Positions 22,328 to 30,537 of a stretch of DNA of 35,492 bases are shown in pieces (the first letter of the stretch is position 1; the number at the start of each line of letters is the position of its first letter). The notes under the pieces are model-generated. The model worked only from the letters and a program-made list of their open reading frames with translations. It did no database searches and was not told the DNA's origin. Source of the stretch: JACRAR01 sp041674465 (GTDB lineage: Bacteria > Pseudomonadota > Gammaproteobacteria > Burkholderiales > Rhodocyclaceae); the NCBI GenBank assembly GCA_041674465.1, contig JBAYVV010000025.1, positions 1-35,492 on the forward strand. Direction: 5' to 3'. The position numbers and the translations under genes are program-made.

Positions 22328-23113
22328 TTGCAGGCACAAACCCAATTCGTACGCGCCGGTGGGCATCAGCTTGAATGCGTGCTGTATCCGGCACATCAGG
22401 TGAATCGCCCGACCCTGGTGTTTCTGCACGAGGGACTGGGCAGCGTCGCGATGTGGCGTGATTTTCCCTCCCGCGTCGCCCAGGCCAGCGGTTGCCGTAC
22501 GCTGGTTTATTCACGTTATGGCTACGGGCAATCCGACTTGCACGAAACGCCTTTCACCCCCGATTACATGCACCGCGAAGCCCAGCAGACCCTGCCCGAA
22601 GTGCTGGCGGCGCTGCAGATCGAGAACCCGCTCTTGATCGGTCACAGCGACGGCGGCTCGATTGCGCTGCTCCATGCCGGCAGCGTCGGCGCAGAGAAGG
22701 GCGTCGCCGGCATCATCGTCATAGCGCCGCACTGTTTCGTCGAGGATGTCTCGATCAGCAGCATCGAGGCTGCCAAGACCGCGGCCCTCGAAACCGATTT
22801 GCTCAAGAAGCTCGGGCGCTATCATCGTGACGCGACGAAGACTTTCTGGCGCTGGAATGACATCTGGCTGCATCCCGACTTCCGTGACTGGAACATCGAA
22901 GACTTTCTCCCGGCGATCCGCTGCCCGATCCTGGCCATCCAGGGCGAGGACGACGAGTACGGCACCTTCGCCCAGCTCGACGCGATCCGGAACCAGGCCG
23001 TCAATTCACCGCGCGTGGATATCCTCAAGCTGGCCGACTGTCGCCATTCCGCGCACAAGGACCAGCCCGAGGCCATGATTCGTGCCATCGTTGATTTCAT
23101 CGAAGCCGGATAG
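22328..23113 (+). CDS. Alpha/beta-hydrolase at the end of the transporter operon
   Basis: The 261-residue alpha/beta-hydrolase has the oxyanion-hole stretch LVFLHEGLGS, the nucleophile elbow GHSDGGS (Ser107), an acid in IQGEDDEYG and a C-terminal His in CRHSAHKDQP. It starts at TTG 22328, five bases after AAGGAG, and nine bases after livF, so it is probably the last gene of the operon. It has no signal peptide. It is similar in type to esterases and C-C or enol-lactone hydrolases, and probably acts on the imported compound once inside the cell. The substrate is unknown. Confidence 0.88.
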   Translation: MQAQTQFVRAGGHQLECVLYPAHQVNRPTLVFLHEGLGSVAMWRDFPSRVAQASGCRTLVYSRYGYGQSDLHETPFTPDYMHREAQQTLPEVLAALQIENPLLIGHSDGGSIALLHAGSVGAEKGVAGIIVIAPHCFVEDVSISSIEAAKTAALETDLLKKLGRYHRDATKTFWRWNDIWLHPDFRDWNIEDFLPAIRCPILAIQGEDDEYGTFAQLDAIRNQAVNSPRVDILKLADCRHSAHKDQPEAMIRAIVDFIEAG

Positions 23114-23223
23114 CGAGTCGTAGCGTTTGCCGCTGGATCGGCATAAGATGAGCATGCCAAGGAAAGGTTGACAGTCAGTCTGTACCGCTAACAGGATCAA
23201 CAAGAACATCCTGGAGGAGACGC

Positions 23224-24240
23224 GTGAACACAAAAATTCAGCGCCATGACGTCCGGCTCAAGAATCTGGTTGGGGCGATGGAAGCGGCGCCGATGGGCGT
23301 CAGCATCATCGACCGGGATCTGCGCTTCATATTCTGGAACCGGGCGTTTCTCGATATCCTCGATTTTCCCGCAGCGATCATGAAGAAGCCGCTGCTGCTG
23401 GAGACGCTGTTCCGCTTCAATGCGCGTCGCGGCGACTACGGTCCCGGCGACGAAGAAGAACAGGTGCAGTCCCGCCTGGCGTTGGCACGACGTTTCGAGC
23501 CGCACGAATTCATCCGCACCCGCAATGATGGCTGCATCCTCAGCGTGATCGGGCGTGTGTTGCCGGACGAGTCCGGCGAGCCCGCCGGCTTTGTCACCTT
23601 GTACCAGGACATCACGCGCGAGAAGAGCTACGAAAAACAGCTCGAGGCGAAAAACGCAGAGCTGCTCAAATTGCAGCAGGAGGTCCTCAGGGCCAACAGC
23701 GAGCTGCGTACCAACGAGGGCCGGATACTCGAATTGATGCGCACCGATCCATTGACCGGGGCGGCCAACCGCCGCTGGCTGGCGGAGAGCCTGGTCGACG
23801 AACTGGAGCGTTCGCGCCGCACCGGCCAGAGTTGCAGTCTGATCCTCGCGGACCTCGACCACTTCAAGAACATCAATGACAGCTACGGTCACGCCGTCGG
23901 CGATGCCGTGCTGCGCGGCTTCGTTACGCTGGCCAGGGCCACGGTGCGTCCTTACGACATCGTGGCGCGCTACGGCGGTGAGGAATTCGTGCTACTCATG
24001 CCGGGATGCAGCCTGCCCGAAGTGACGGCGGTCGCCGAGCGCTTGCGCGAACATCTCGAGTCAACCCCCATGGCGGGTGTGCCGCATCCGGTCACCGCCA
24101 GCTTCGGCATCGCCTGTTCCGCATCGGCGGATACGCCGGATGGCTTGTTGCTCTCCGCCGACAAGGCGATGTACGAAGCGAAGCACCAGGGACGCAATCG
24201 CGTCGTGTATATCCCGCCGCCCAAGCTCGGCTCAGCCTGA
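23224..24240 (+). CDS. Cytoplasmic PAS-GGDEF diguanylate cyclase
   Basis: The 338-residue soluble protein has a PAS domain (about 12-132: APMGVSIIDRDLRFIFWNRAF, then LYQDITREKSYE), a coiled-coil linker (135-172) and a GGDEF domain (173-335). The active site reads GGEEF (251-255) and the inhibition site RPYD (242-245) is present, so a working, feedback-inhibited cyclase is expected. GTG 23224 follows GGAGGAG. It lies 110 bases after the hydrolase gene and ends eight bases before the convergent phosphoesterase gene. Confidence 0.93.
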   Translation: MNTKIQRHDVRLKNLVGAMEAAPMGVSIIDRDLRFIFWNRAFLDILDFPAAIMKKPLLLETLFRFNARRGDYGPGDEEEQVQSRLALARRFEPHEFIRTRNDGCILSVIGRVLPDESGEPAGFVTLYQDITREKSYEKQLEAKNAELLKLQQEVLRANSELRTNEGRILELMRTDPLTGAANRRWLAESLVDELERSRRTGQSCSLILADLDHFKNINDSYGHAVGDAVLRGFVTLARATVRPYDIVARYGGEEFVLLMPGCSLPEVTAVAERLREHLESTPMAGVPHPVTASFGIACSASADTPDGLLLSADKAMYEAKHQGRNRVVYIPPPKLGSA

Positions 24241-24248
24241 ATTGGCAG

Positions 24249-25751
24249 CTATTGGCGGCTGAAATCGAAGGAATTGGTCAGGTCGCCGGCTTTGGAACGC
24301 ACGCCCGGCAAGGGATCAAGCTCGAAACGACGGGTGATGAATTTGATGATCGAGGTCGTGTCGTAGAGCGTCGAATCGATACTGGCTTTTTTCGCATAAG
24401 GTGAAATGACGATCAAGGGGACCCGCGTGCCCGGTCCCCAGCGGTCACTCCAGCCTGCGCCACTGGGCGGTGCGGCATGATCCCAGAAGCCGCCGTTCTC
24501 GTCGTAGGTGACGAAGATCGCCATGCTGCGCCACTGCGGGCTGGCCTGGAGCAGCGCCACAAGCTGGGCGATGTGGGCGTCGCCCGTGAGGACATCGGCA
24601 TAGCCGGGATGTTCGTTGAGGCTGCTCTCGGGTTTGTAGAACACGACCTGCGGCAGCTTGCCGCCCTGGATGGCTTCGAGCAGTTCGTTGCCGTCGCGCA
24701 GATGTCTTTCGCGATCCACCGAACCCGGTGCGAAGCGCGCGAAATAGTTGAAGGGCTGGTGATGCGCTTCGAGGCTGGCGGAGCCAGGCTTGCGCGAATA
24801 GATCACTTCGCGCTGCACCGGTGTGCGGGCGCCGTCGGCCTGGGCGGCACGCCAGGCCCCGGCATACCAGGCCCAGCTGATCCCTTTGGTGCTCAAGGTA
24901 TCGCCGATGGTATGAAATTTCTGCGGCGGCAAGGGATGTCTGGCCGGATCGGCAAAGCGCGAATCGCCACCCGCGGCCGGCGCGATGCCGCTGGGCTGGA
25001 AGCTCGGCTGCATGTTGTTGACCGCATAGCCATCCGGCGTCAGCTCGCCATCGAGAAATTTGCTGGGGCCGGCCAGAGCGCTGGCAGGTGAGTCCTTGTC
25101 GCGCTTGAGTTTGCCTGATCCATCGAGTTGCACCTTGAGCCTGTCCGGGGCATCCGGATAAAAGGGCGTGCAGGCGCAGATCAGCCAGAAGTGGTTGAGG
25201 AAGGAACCGCCGTACGCCGCCATGAAAAAATTGTCGGCCAGCACGAATTCCTTGGCATAGGCCCACATTTTCATTCTCGATCCGTCGTAATAACCCATCG
25301 TGAGGCCGCCGGCACCCGACAGTGCGGCATAGCGATCGAGCTTGCCACCGTTGATTTGTTCGATATTCTGGTAAAAGCGGTGGGTCAGATCGGACGTCTT
25401 GTGCTCCAGCCCGAGATGGATTGGCGCTCCGTCGATGCGGAAGGGACGGTTGGGCAGGTCGGACTTGAAGTGTCCGGCCTTGTCGTTCCATACCCGGGGC
25501 AGTTGCGGCAGGACCTCGCCGTTGTGATCGGTCTGCGTCCATTGCGCCGGATTCGCCCGGGTGATGCCGTTGGCCCCGGGAAACAGGCCATACAGATTGT
25601 CGAAGCTGCGATTTTCGGCAACGATCACCACGATGTGCTCGATCTGTTGCAGCGCCTTGTCCAGGGCGGGCGCAGGCGCGGCGGCCAGACCGGGAACAGC
25701 CTGGCAGAGCAGGGAGAGGAGGGCGGTGGTCCGCTTAAAAATGTTCGTCAT
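24249..25751 (-). CDS. Secreted phosphoesterase of the AcpA/phospholipase C family
   Basis: The 500-residue protein has a Sec signal peptide (ALLSLLCQAVPGLAAAPA), then IEHIVVIVAENRSFDNLYG with the ENRSFD metal/nucleophile motif, NHFWLICA, and VTYDENGGFWDHAAPP with a metal-binding His. These fit the Francisella AcpA/bacterial phospholipase C group, which hydrolyses phosphomonoesters or phospholipids in the periplasm or outside the cell. Its ATG (25751) lies inside the end of the pseudouridine synthase gene, with a 17-base overlap, so both probably share a transcript that starts in the che cluster. The substrate cannot be told from sequence. Confidence 0.9.
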   Translation of the reverse strand: MTNIFKRTTALLSLLCQAVPGLAAAPAPALDKALQQIEHIVVIVAENRSFDNLYGLFPGANGITRANPAQWTQTDHNGEVLPQLPRVWNDKAGHFKSDLPNRPFRIDGAPIHLGLEHKTSDLTHRFYQNIEQINGGKLDRYAALSGAGGLTMGYYDGSRMKMWAYAKEFVLADNFFMAAYGGSFLNHFWLICACTPFYPDAPDRLKVQLDGSGKLKRDKDSPASALAGPSKFLDGELTPDGYAVNNMQPSFQPSGIAPAAGGDSRFADPARHPLPPQKFHTIGDTLSTKGISWAWYAGAWRAAQADGARTPVQREVIYSRKPGSASLEAHHQPFNYFARFAPGSVDRERHLRDGNELLEAIQGGKLPQVVFYKPESSLNEHPGYADVLTGDAHIAQLVALLQASPQWRSMAIFVTYDENGGFWDHAAPPSGAGWSDRWGPGTRVPLIVISPYAKKASIDSTLYDTTSIIKFITRRFELDPLPGVRSKAGDLTNSFDFSRQ

Positions 25752-26466
25752 CGCACAAATACCGCCATTTGCCGGTCGGCAGATCGCCGAGCTTGACCTT
25801 GCCGATGCGCACGCGCTTGAGCCCGAGCACCTTCAGCCCGACCAGTTCGCACATGCGGCGAATCTGGCGCTTTTTCCCCTCCTGCAGAATGAAGCGCAGC
25901 TGGTCCGGATTGAGCCAGCTCACCTGTGCCCGGCGCAGCGCCGAGCCATCCAGGCTCAGGCCGAAGTTCAGCAAGGCCAGGTCGCTGTCCGGCAGCGTGC
26001 CGGAAACACGCACCAGATATTCCTTTTCGATTTCCGTGTCCTGGCCGATCAACTGTTTGGCAATGCGCCCGTCCTGGGTCAGCACCAGCAGGCCCGTCGA
26101 GTCGATATCCAGGCGCCCGGCCGCCGCCAGCCCTTTCAAATGCAGCGGGCTGAAACGCTGCGGCGAGCGGTCGCCGGCATGGCGTGAGCCGGCATCGATC
26201 AGGGTGTAGGCAGGCTTGTGCTGGTGTTCGGCCTGGCCGGAGACATAGCCGATCGGCTTGTTGAGCAGCACCGTGACACGCGCCTGTTGCGTCGATTGAG
26301 CCGCCTTGCTCAGCGTGATGCGCTGGTTCGGATAAGCGCGGGTGCCCAGTTCGGTGACCGGCTGTCCGTCGAGAAACACCCAGCCGCGCTCGATGTAGCT
26401 GTCTGCCTCGCGCCGCGAGCAGAGGCCCTGTTCCGACATCAGCTTGGAGATGCGCACTGGCTCCAC
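25735..26466 (-). CDS. 23S rRNA pseudouridine synthase, RsuA/RluB/E/F family (RluF-like)
   Basis: The 243-residue protein has an N-terminal S4 RNA-binding domain (RISKLMSEQGLCSRREADSY) and the catalytic Asp120 in AAGRLDIDSTGLLVLTQDG, followed by EKEYLVRV and GKKRQIRRMCELVG. It isomerises uridine in rRNA; RluF is the closest of the group by its S4 start, but RsuA or RluB/E remain possible. The start is GTG 26466, 12 bases after the cheD stop, and its end overlaps the phosphoesterase gene. A rRNA-modifying gene in a chemotaxis transcript is unusual. Confidence 0.88.
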   Translation of the reverse strand: MEPVRISKLMSEQGLCSRREADSYIERGWVFLDGQPVTELGTRAYPNQRITLSKAAQSTQQARVTVLLNKPIGYVSGQAEHQHKPAYTLIDAGSRHAGDRSPQRFSPLHLKGLAAAGRLDIDSTGLLVLTQDGRIAKQLIGQDTEIEKEYLVRVSGTLPDSDLALLNFGLSLDGSALRRAQVSWLNPDQLRFILQEGKKRQIRRMCELVGLKVLGLKRVRIGKVKLGDLPTGKWRYLCDDEHF

Positions 26467-26478
26467 TTTGGTTCGGAC

Positions 26479-27069
26479 CTAGAACAGTTCGATTTTCTTT
26501 TCGCGCGGCGTGCTGGGGCCGGCCAGAGAATTTTCGTAAGCGACTTCCTGTTTTTCCACCTCGCTGGAAATCGCCTGCGTTGTCGGGATGCGCTTGCAGA
26601 ATGCATCGCCCGTGTCCGGTGCGAACACCACCTTGCGCGCCCAAGGACCGCCGAAGTCGGAGGAGATCAGCGGGATGCCCTCGCGTTCCAGCCAGTCCCG
26701 GGTGAAGCTGATGTTGCCGTCGCCGATCGACTTGCGCAGCGAACTGACCACATTGCCGCCACCGAAAGCCTTGGCGATCATGCGCTTCTTTTGCGCGCCC
26801 TTGCTCAGCATGGCGTTCACCAGCACTTCCATGGCGTAGTCGCCGCGCAGCAGCGAATCGACTTCCTTGTCACTGCTGCGCGTGCGCACCGGCAGCATGA
26901 AATGGTTGACGCCGCCGAAGCGCAATTTCGGCTCGAACAGGCAGACGGCCACGCAGGAGCCGAGCAGGGTGGCGATCGGCTTGCTCTCTTCCACCGCCCA
27001 TTGTCCGGGGTGGATGTTCTTGGCGAGCACCTCAAGGTCTCTGCTTGTTGGAGAAGGCGCAGTAATCAT
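26479..27069 (-). CDS. cheD: Chemoreceptor glutamine deamidase CheD (copy 1)
   Basis: CheD deamidates receptor glutamines to give methylatable glutamates. This 196-residue protein keeps the active site: Thr34 and Cys39 in ATLLGSCVAVCL and His56 in GGVNHFMLP, then AFGGGNV and IGDGNISFTRDWL. It has a long C-terminal tail ending PREKKIELF; the last five residues equal the end of the truncated protein at the window's right edge. It follows cheB by 29 bases, and a pseudouridine synthase follows it. The other CheD lies on the far side of cheB. Confidence 0.92.
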   Translation of the reverse strand: MITAPSPTSRDLEVLAKNIHPGQWAVEESKPIATLLGSCVAVCLFEPKLRFGGVNHFMLPVRTRSSDKEVDSLLRGDYAMEVLVNAMLSKGAQKKRMIAKAFGGGNVVSSLRKSIGDGNISFTRDWLEREGIPLISSDFGGPWARKVVFAPDTGDAFCKRIPTTQAISSEVEKQEVAYENSLAGPSTPREKKIELF

Positions 27070-27098
27070 GATCAGTGGGAACGTCGTCGCGTTGCGCC

Positions 27099-28175
27099 CT
27101 AAGCGTAGGCGAGAATCTCGCGTGCCACCAGCTCGAGCGCCACGATCTTGTCGACGCCACCGAGTTTGATGGCTTCCTTGGGCATGCCGAAGACCACGCA
27201 GGTGGCTTCGTCCTGCGCCACGGTTTTTGCGCCCGCCTGATGCATTTCGAGGAGGCCGCGCGCGCCGTCGTCGCCCATGCCGGTCATGATGATGCCCAGG
27301 GCATTTTTTCCGGCGACCTGGGCCACCGAGCGGAACAGCACATCGACCGAAGGCTTGTGGCGATTAACCAGGGGGCCGTCGGCCACTTCGACGATGTACT
27401 GGGCGCCGCTGCGCCTCAGCATCATGTGGCGGCCGCCCGGCGCAATCAGCACGCGGCCGGGGATGACGCGGTCGTTGTTCTGCGCTTCGCGCACCTCGAC
27501 CTGGCACAGTGTATTCAAGCGATCAGCAAACAGGGCGGTGAATTTTTCCGGCATGTGCTGGACCACGACGATGCCCGGGCAGACCGCCGGCAGCATGGTC
27601 AGAACGACTTCCAGGGCTTGCGTGCCGCCGGTCGAGGTGCCGATGGCAATGATGCTTTCGGTGGTTTTCGACATGGCCGTCGATGCCGCCGCGCGCGCCG
27701 CCAGCATCGCATCGGCGGTCAGCTTGGGGGCAGGCGTGGCCAGGCTGCGGTTGCTGGGATGGATGTTGCGTACATTGGAGCGCGCCGCCGTGCGGACCGC
27801 GGTGACCAGATCGTTGGAGGCATCCTGGAGAAACTGTTTCACGCCCATCTTGGGCTTGGTGATGATGGCCACGGCGCCTGCCGCCAGCGCTTCCATGGTG
27901 GTTTCGGCACCTTTTTCGGCGAGCGAGGAACAGATCACCACCGGGGTCGGATGCTCGGACATGATCTTGCGCAGGAAGGTGATGCCGTCCATGCGCGGCA
28001 TTTCGACATCCAGCGTGATCACGTCGGGCCAGTCATTCTTCATCCGCTCCAGCGCAAACAGCGGATCGGCGGCCGCACCAATCACCTCGATGTCGGCTTC
28101 GCGATCGAGATTCTCCCGGATTACCTGGCGGACCACGGCGGAGTCGTCGACGATCATCACGCGGATTTTAGCCAT
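27099..28175 (-). CDS. cheB: Chemotaxis protein-glutamate methylesterase CheB
   Basis: CheB removes methyl groups from receptors when phosphorylated by CheA. The 358-residue protein has a receiver domain (1-120, phospho-acceptor Asp56 in LDVEMPRMDG, Lys in ITKPKMG), a long linker (121-170), and the esterase domain with Ser181 in GTSTGG, His207 in VVVQHMPE and Asp303 in GMGDDG. ATG 28175 is the conserved MAKIRVMIVDDS start and overlaps the stop of the upstream cheD by eight bases. Confidence 0.96.
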   Translation of the reverse strand: MAKIRVMIVDDSAVVRQVIRENLDREADIEVIGAAADPLFALERMKNDWPDVITLDVEMPRMDGITFLRKIMSEHPTPVVICSSLAEKGAETTMEALAAGAVAIITKPKMGVKQFLQDASNDLVTAVRTAARSNVRNIHPSNRSLATPAPKLTADAMLAARAAASTAMSKTTESIIAIGTSTGGTQALEVVLTMLPAVCPGIVVVQHMPEKFTALFADRLNTLCQVEVREAQNNDRVIPGRVLIAPGGRHMMLRRSGAQYIVEVADGPLVNRHKPSVDVLFRSVAQVAGKNALGIIMTGMGDDGARGLLEMHQAGAKTVAQDEATCVVFGMPKEAIKLGGVDKIVALELVAREILAYA

Positions 28176-28695
28176 GCTGTTTTTCTTTCGTCTTATCGGC
28201 AAAGCGGATCTGCACTTCGCCCGTGGCGAGGTCGAAAACCAGTTTGCGGTGGCCGGCGCCGCCGGCATGCTCGGCCAGCAGCGGAATGCCGCGCTCCTTG
28301 AGGAGCCTGCGGGCGGCCGTGATATTCCGTTCGCCGACATCGATGCTCATGTTCATCTCGGGAAACATGTTACCGCCACCGAACAGCTTGGCCTGGAACT
28401 CTTCCGGACGGCTGCTGCGCTGCTGCAGCGCCAGGTCGAACAGGGCAAAGGCTTCCTCGGCAAAATGTCCGTCCAGCGCCATGCCGGATTTTTTCGAACG
28501 GCTCGGCACCAGAAAATGGCACATGCCGCCGATTTGCCGGCGCGGGTGCCAGAGTGTCACCGTGACGCACGAACCGAGCAGGGTGGCCAACTGCAGGGGC
28601 GCCTCACCGAAATGAAATTCGCCGGCATTGAGGAAGACGCGGAACTGGGGCGGGTTGGTGGCGGGCGGTGGCGTAGCAATCCGGAGGTGGTTCAT
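28168..28695 (-). CDS. cheD: Chemoreceptor glutamine deamidase CheD (copy 2)
   Basis: This 175-residue CheD has Cys43 in ATLLGSCVTVTL and His60 in GGMCHFLVP, with LFGGGNM and VGERNITAARRLL following, so its active site is complete. It lacks the KIELF tail of the other copy and diverges from it through most of its length. ATG 28695 overlaps the cheR stop as ATGA; an upstream start at 28734 would lie inside cheR and is less likely. Its end overlaps cheB by eight bases, so cheR-cheD-cheB form one coupled unit. Confidence 0.93.
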   Translation of the reverse strand: MNHLRIATPPPATNPPQFRVFLNAGEFHFGEAPLQLATLLGSCVTVTLWHPRRQIGGMCHFLVPSRSKKSGMALDGHFAEEAFALFDLALQQRSSRPEEFQAKLFGGGNMFPEMNMSIDVGERNITAARRLLKERGIPLLAEHAGGAGHRKLVFDLATGEVQIRFADKTKEKQHG

Positions 28696-29504
28696 GACAG
28701 CTGATAAATCGTCGGCTGCACCGCCTTGACGCAATCGGTGATGCCGTTGAGGCTTTCCGAATGGCCGATGATCAGGTAGCCGCCGGGCAGCAGTTGCCGC
28801 ACCAGCCTTTCAACCACATTCTTCTTGGTCTCGGCATCGAAGTAGATCATGACATTGCGCAGGAAAATCACATTGAACTTGCTCATGACGGGCAGAGTCG
28901 TGTTCAGATTCACCTGCATGAAGCTTGTATGGCTGCGCAGCTCCGGAGAAATGATGAAGCTGCCCTCGTTTTCACGCACGCCCTTCAGGCAGTATTTGCG
29001 CAGATATTCCTTGGGCAGGCCGCGTGTGCGGTCGAGCCAGTAGAGGCCGCGTTTCGCCACCGCCAGCACCGACTGGCTGATGTCCGAACCGGTCACCGAC
29101 CAAGTTGCGTTGATGCCCAGCTTGTCGGCCAGCACCATGCAGATGGTATAAATTTCCTCGCCCGTTGAACTGGCGGCGCTCCAGACGTCGAACGGCCGGC
29201 CGGTCGGATGCTTGGCGAGGATGGTGTTGGCGAGGTATTCGAAATGCTTTTCTTCGCGAAAGAAATAAGTCTCGTTGGTCGTGAGCAGGTCCACCATCGC
29301 TTGCAATTCATCTTCCGCGCCGGGACTCGAAACCATCCGGTAATACTCGGCAAAGGTGCTCAGTTCGTAATGTTTGAGTCTGCGGCCGAGGCGGCCCACC
29401 AGCAGCACCTGCTTCGAGTCCGCCAGGCTGATACCGGCAATTTTGTAGATGAGTTTCTGGAATTGGGCGAACTCTGCGTCAGTGATATTGGGACTGTCGA
29501 TCAT
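28692..29504 (-). CDS. cheR: Chemotaxis protein methyltransferase CheR
   Basis: CheR adds methyl groups from S-adenosylmethionine to receptor glutamates. The 270-residue protein has the N-terminal helical domain, TTNETYFFREEKHFEYL, the SAM motif WSAASSTGEEIYT, and FNVIFLRNVMIYFD, ending GHSESLNGITD. It is coupled to cheD by ATGA. The ATG at 29504 lacks a clear ribosome site, and a 208-base gap separates it from the outer-membrane protein gene upstream, so it may have its own promoter. Confidence 0.96.
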   Translation of the reverse strand: MIDSPNITDAEFAQFQKLIYKIAGISLADSKQVLLVGRLGRRLKHYELSTFAEYYRMVSSPGAEDELQAMVDLLTTNETYFFREEKHFEYLANTILAKHPTGRPFDVWSAASSTGEEIYTICMVLADKLGINATWSVTGSDISQSVLAVAKRGLYWLDRTRGLPKEYLRKYCLKGVRENEGSFIISPELRSHTSFMQVNLNTTLPVMSKFNVIFLRNVMIYFDAETKKNVVERLVRQLLPGGYLIIGHSESLNGITDCVKAVQPTIYQLS

Positions 29505-29602
29505 GATCGGATGATTATACTGTGTGAAGTCGCGCCCGATCTACACAGTCCAGGGACTGAGACCGAAAATCGCGGTACATCCAAGTCGGCTTCTGGTCAG
29601 CC

Positions 29603-29637
29603 GGCGCGCGGTGATTAAGGTGGATGTGCCGCGCGCC
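29603..29637. other. 9-base perfect inverted repeat upstream of cheR
   Basis: GGCGCGCGG (29603-29611) and CCGCGCGCC (29629-29637) are perfect arms around a 17-base loop with no T-run. It lies in the 208-base gap between the outer-membrane protein gene and cheR. It could be a transcript-stabilising hairpin or a protein site; nothing else is recognisable in the gap. Confidence 0.5.
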
Positions 29638-29712
29638 ATTTCAAGGAAATGCACGAGTGACCGAGACTGGTTCGTCAGGCCGGTCCGGGTCGCAACAGAG
29701 ACAGGATCGGCA

Positions 29713-30501
29713 TCACTTGAAGCGCCAGGTCACTCCTGCAGTCAGGATGTTGGTGTTGGTGCCGGGATGGGTACGCTGGTTGTAATGCACAAAAGCGAAA
29801 GCGAAATCGAGATCCTTGCTGGGCGAGTAAATGGCGCCGAGCTCGAAAAAATAGGCGTGCGTCGTATCCCCAGCGGCACGCTCCCATTCGACGCCGATGT
29901 CGGATACTGCCTTCCAGTGCTCCTGGAAATCCCAGACTGGCGCGACCGATGCACGATACATCGTTGAATTCGGATTGGCTGCGGTGTTGCTGTTGCGCGT
30001 CCGGTCCGCAACCAGGTTGGCATGCACTGCGCCGAACCAGGTTTCCTGCGTCATGATGCCGGTGACGCCATAGGACGTGCGGCCGCTGCCCAGCCCCACG
30101 GCTTCCTTGTTCTCGTCAAGCGAAAAGCTCAGGATCGGCTTCAGCGCAAAACTGAGCTTGCTTGCCTCGTTCTCGTAAAAGCGCCATTTCACGCCCACCG
30201 CAGGATTGCCGTTGCCGTTTGCGCTATCGACGCCGGGCTGCCCCGATGAAATGCGCATGTGGCTGACGCTGACGAAGGCGTCCAGCGTGTCGGTCAGCCC
30301 GCGGGTGAAGGTGCTTCCGACGATGCGCGTGGTGTCGGTGAAGCCGGCCTGTTTGGCGCGGTCCCTTTCGTAGGAAAATTCCAGCTGGTTGCCGCCCTGG
30401 CCCTGGGTGCCGGTGTCATCGGTGATCAGTGGCTGGTAGCCCCAGGCGCTGGCAGCCGAGGCCGCCAGCAGCATTCCAGCCAACAATTTTGAGGCTTGCA
30501 T
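29713..30501 (-). CDS. Outer-membrane protein of the phenol MetA-degradation (transporter) family
   Basis: The 262-residue protein has a signal peptide (LLAGMLLAASAASAWG), starts its mature part with YQPLITDDTGTQGQGGNQLE as in the Phenol_MetA_deg family, and continues as alternating beta-strands to a C-terminal WRFK. Members are thought to be outer-membrane channels found in aromatic-degradation clusters, though few are tested. It sits inside the che cluster, 36 bases after cheW and on the same strand, with AAGGA before ATG 30501. A link between uptake of an attractant and chemotaxis is suggested only by position. Confidence 0.85.
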   Translation of the reverse strand: MQASKLLAGMLLAASAASAWGYQPLITDDTGTQGQGGNQLEFSYERDRAKQAGFTDTTRIVGSTFTRGLTDTLDAFVSVSHMRISSGQPGVDSANGNGNPAVGVKWRFYENEASKLSFALKPILSFSLDENKEAVGLGSGRTSYGVTGIMTQETWFGAVHANLVADRTRNSNTAANPNSTMYRASVAPVWDFQEHWKAVSDIGVEWERAAGDTTHAYFFELGAIYSPSKDLDFAFAFVHYNQRTHPGTNTNILTAGVTWRFK

Positions 30502-30537
30502 GATGCTATCCTTTTGTCATTGAGCTCATTTTTGTGT

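Noticed and set aside
29514..29519. A perfect TATAAT (minus strand) just upstream of cheR
   Set aside because: Transcription would start only about three bases before the cheR ATG and there is no matching -35 element, so it is probably chance.
29704..29712. A GCCGATCC sequence resembling the -10 of a flagellar sigma-28 promoter before cheR
   Set aside because: No TAAA element is found at the required distance upstream.
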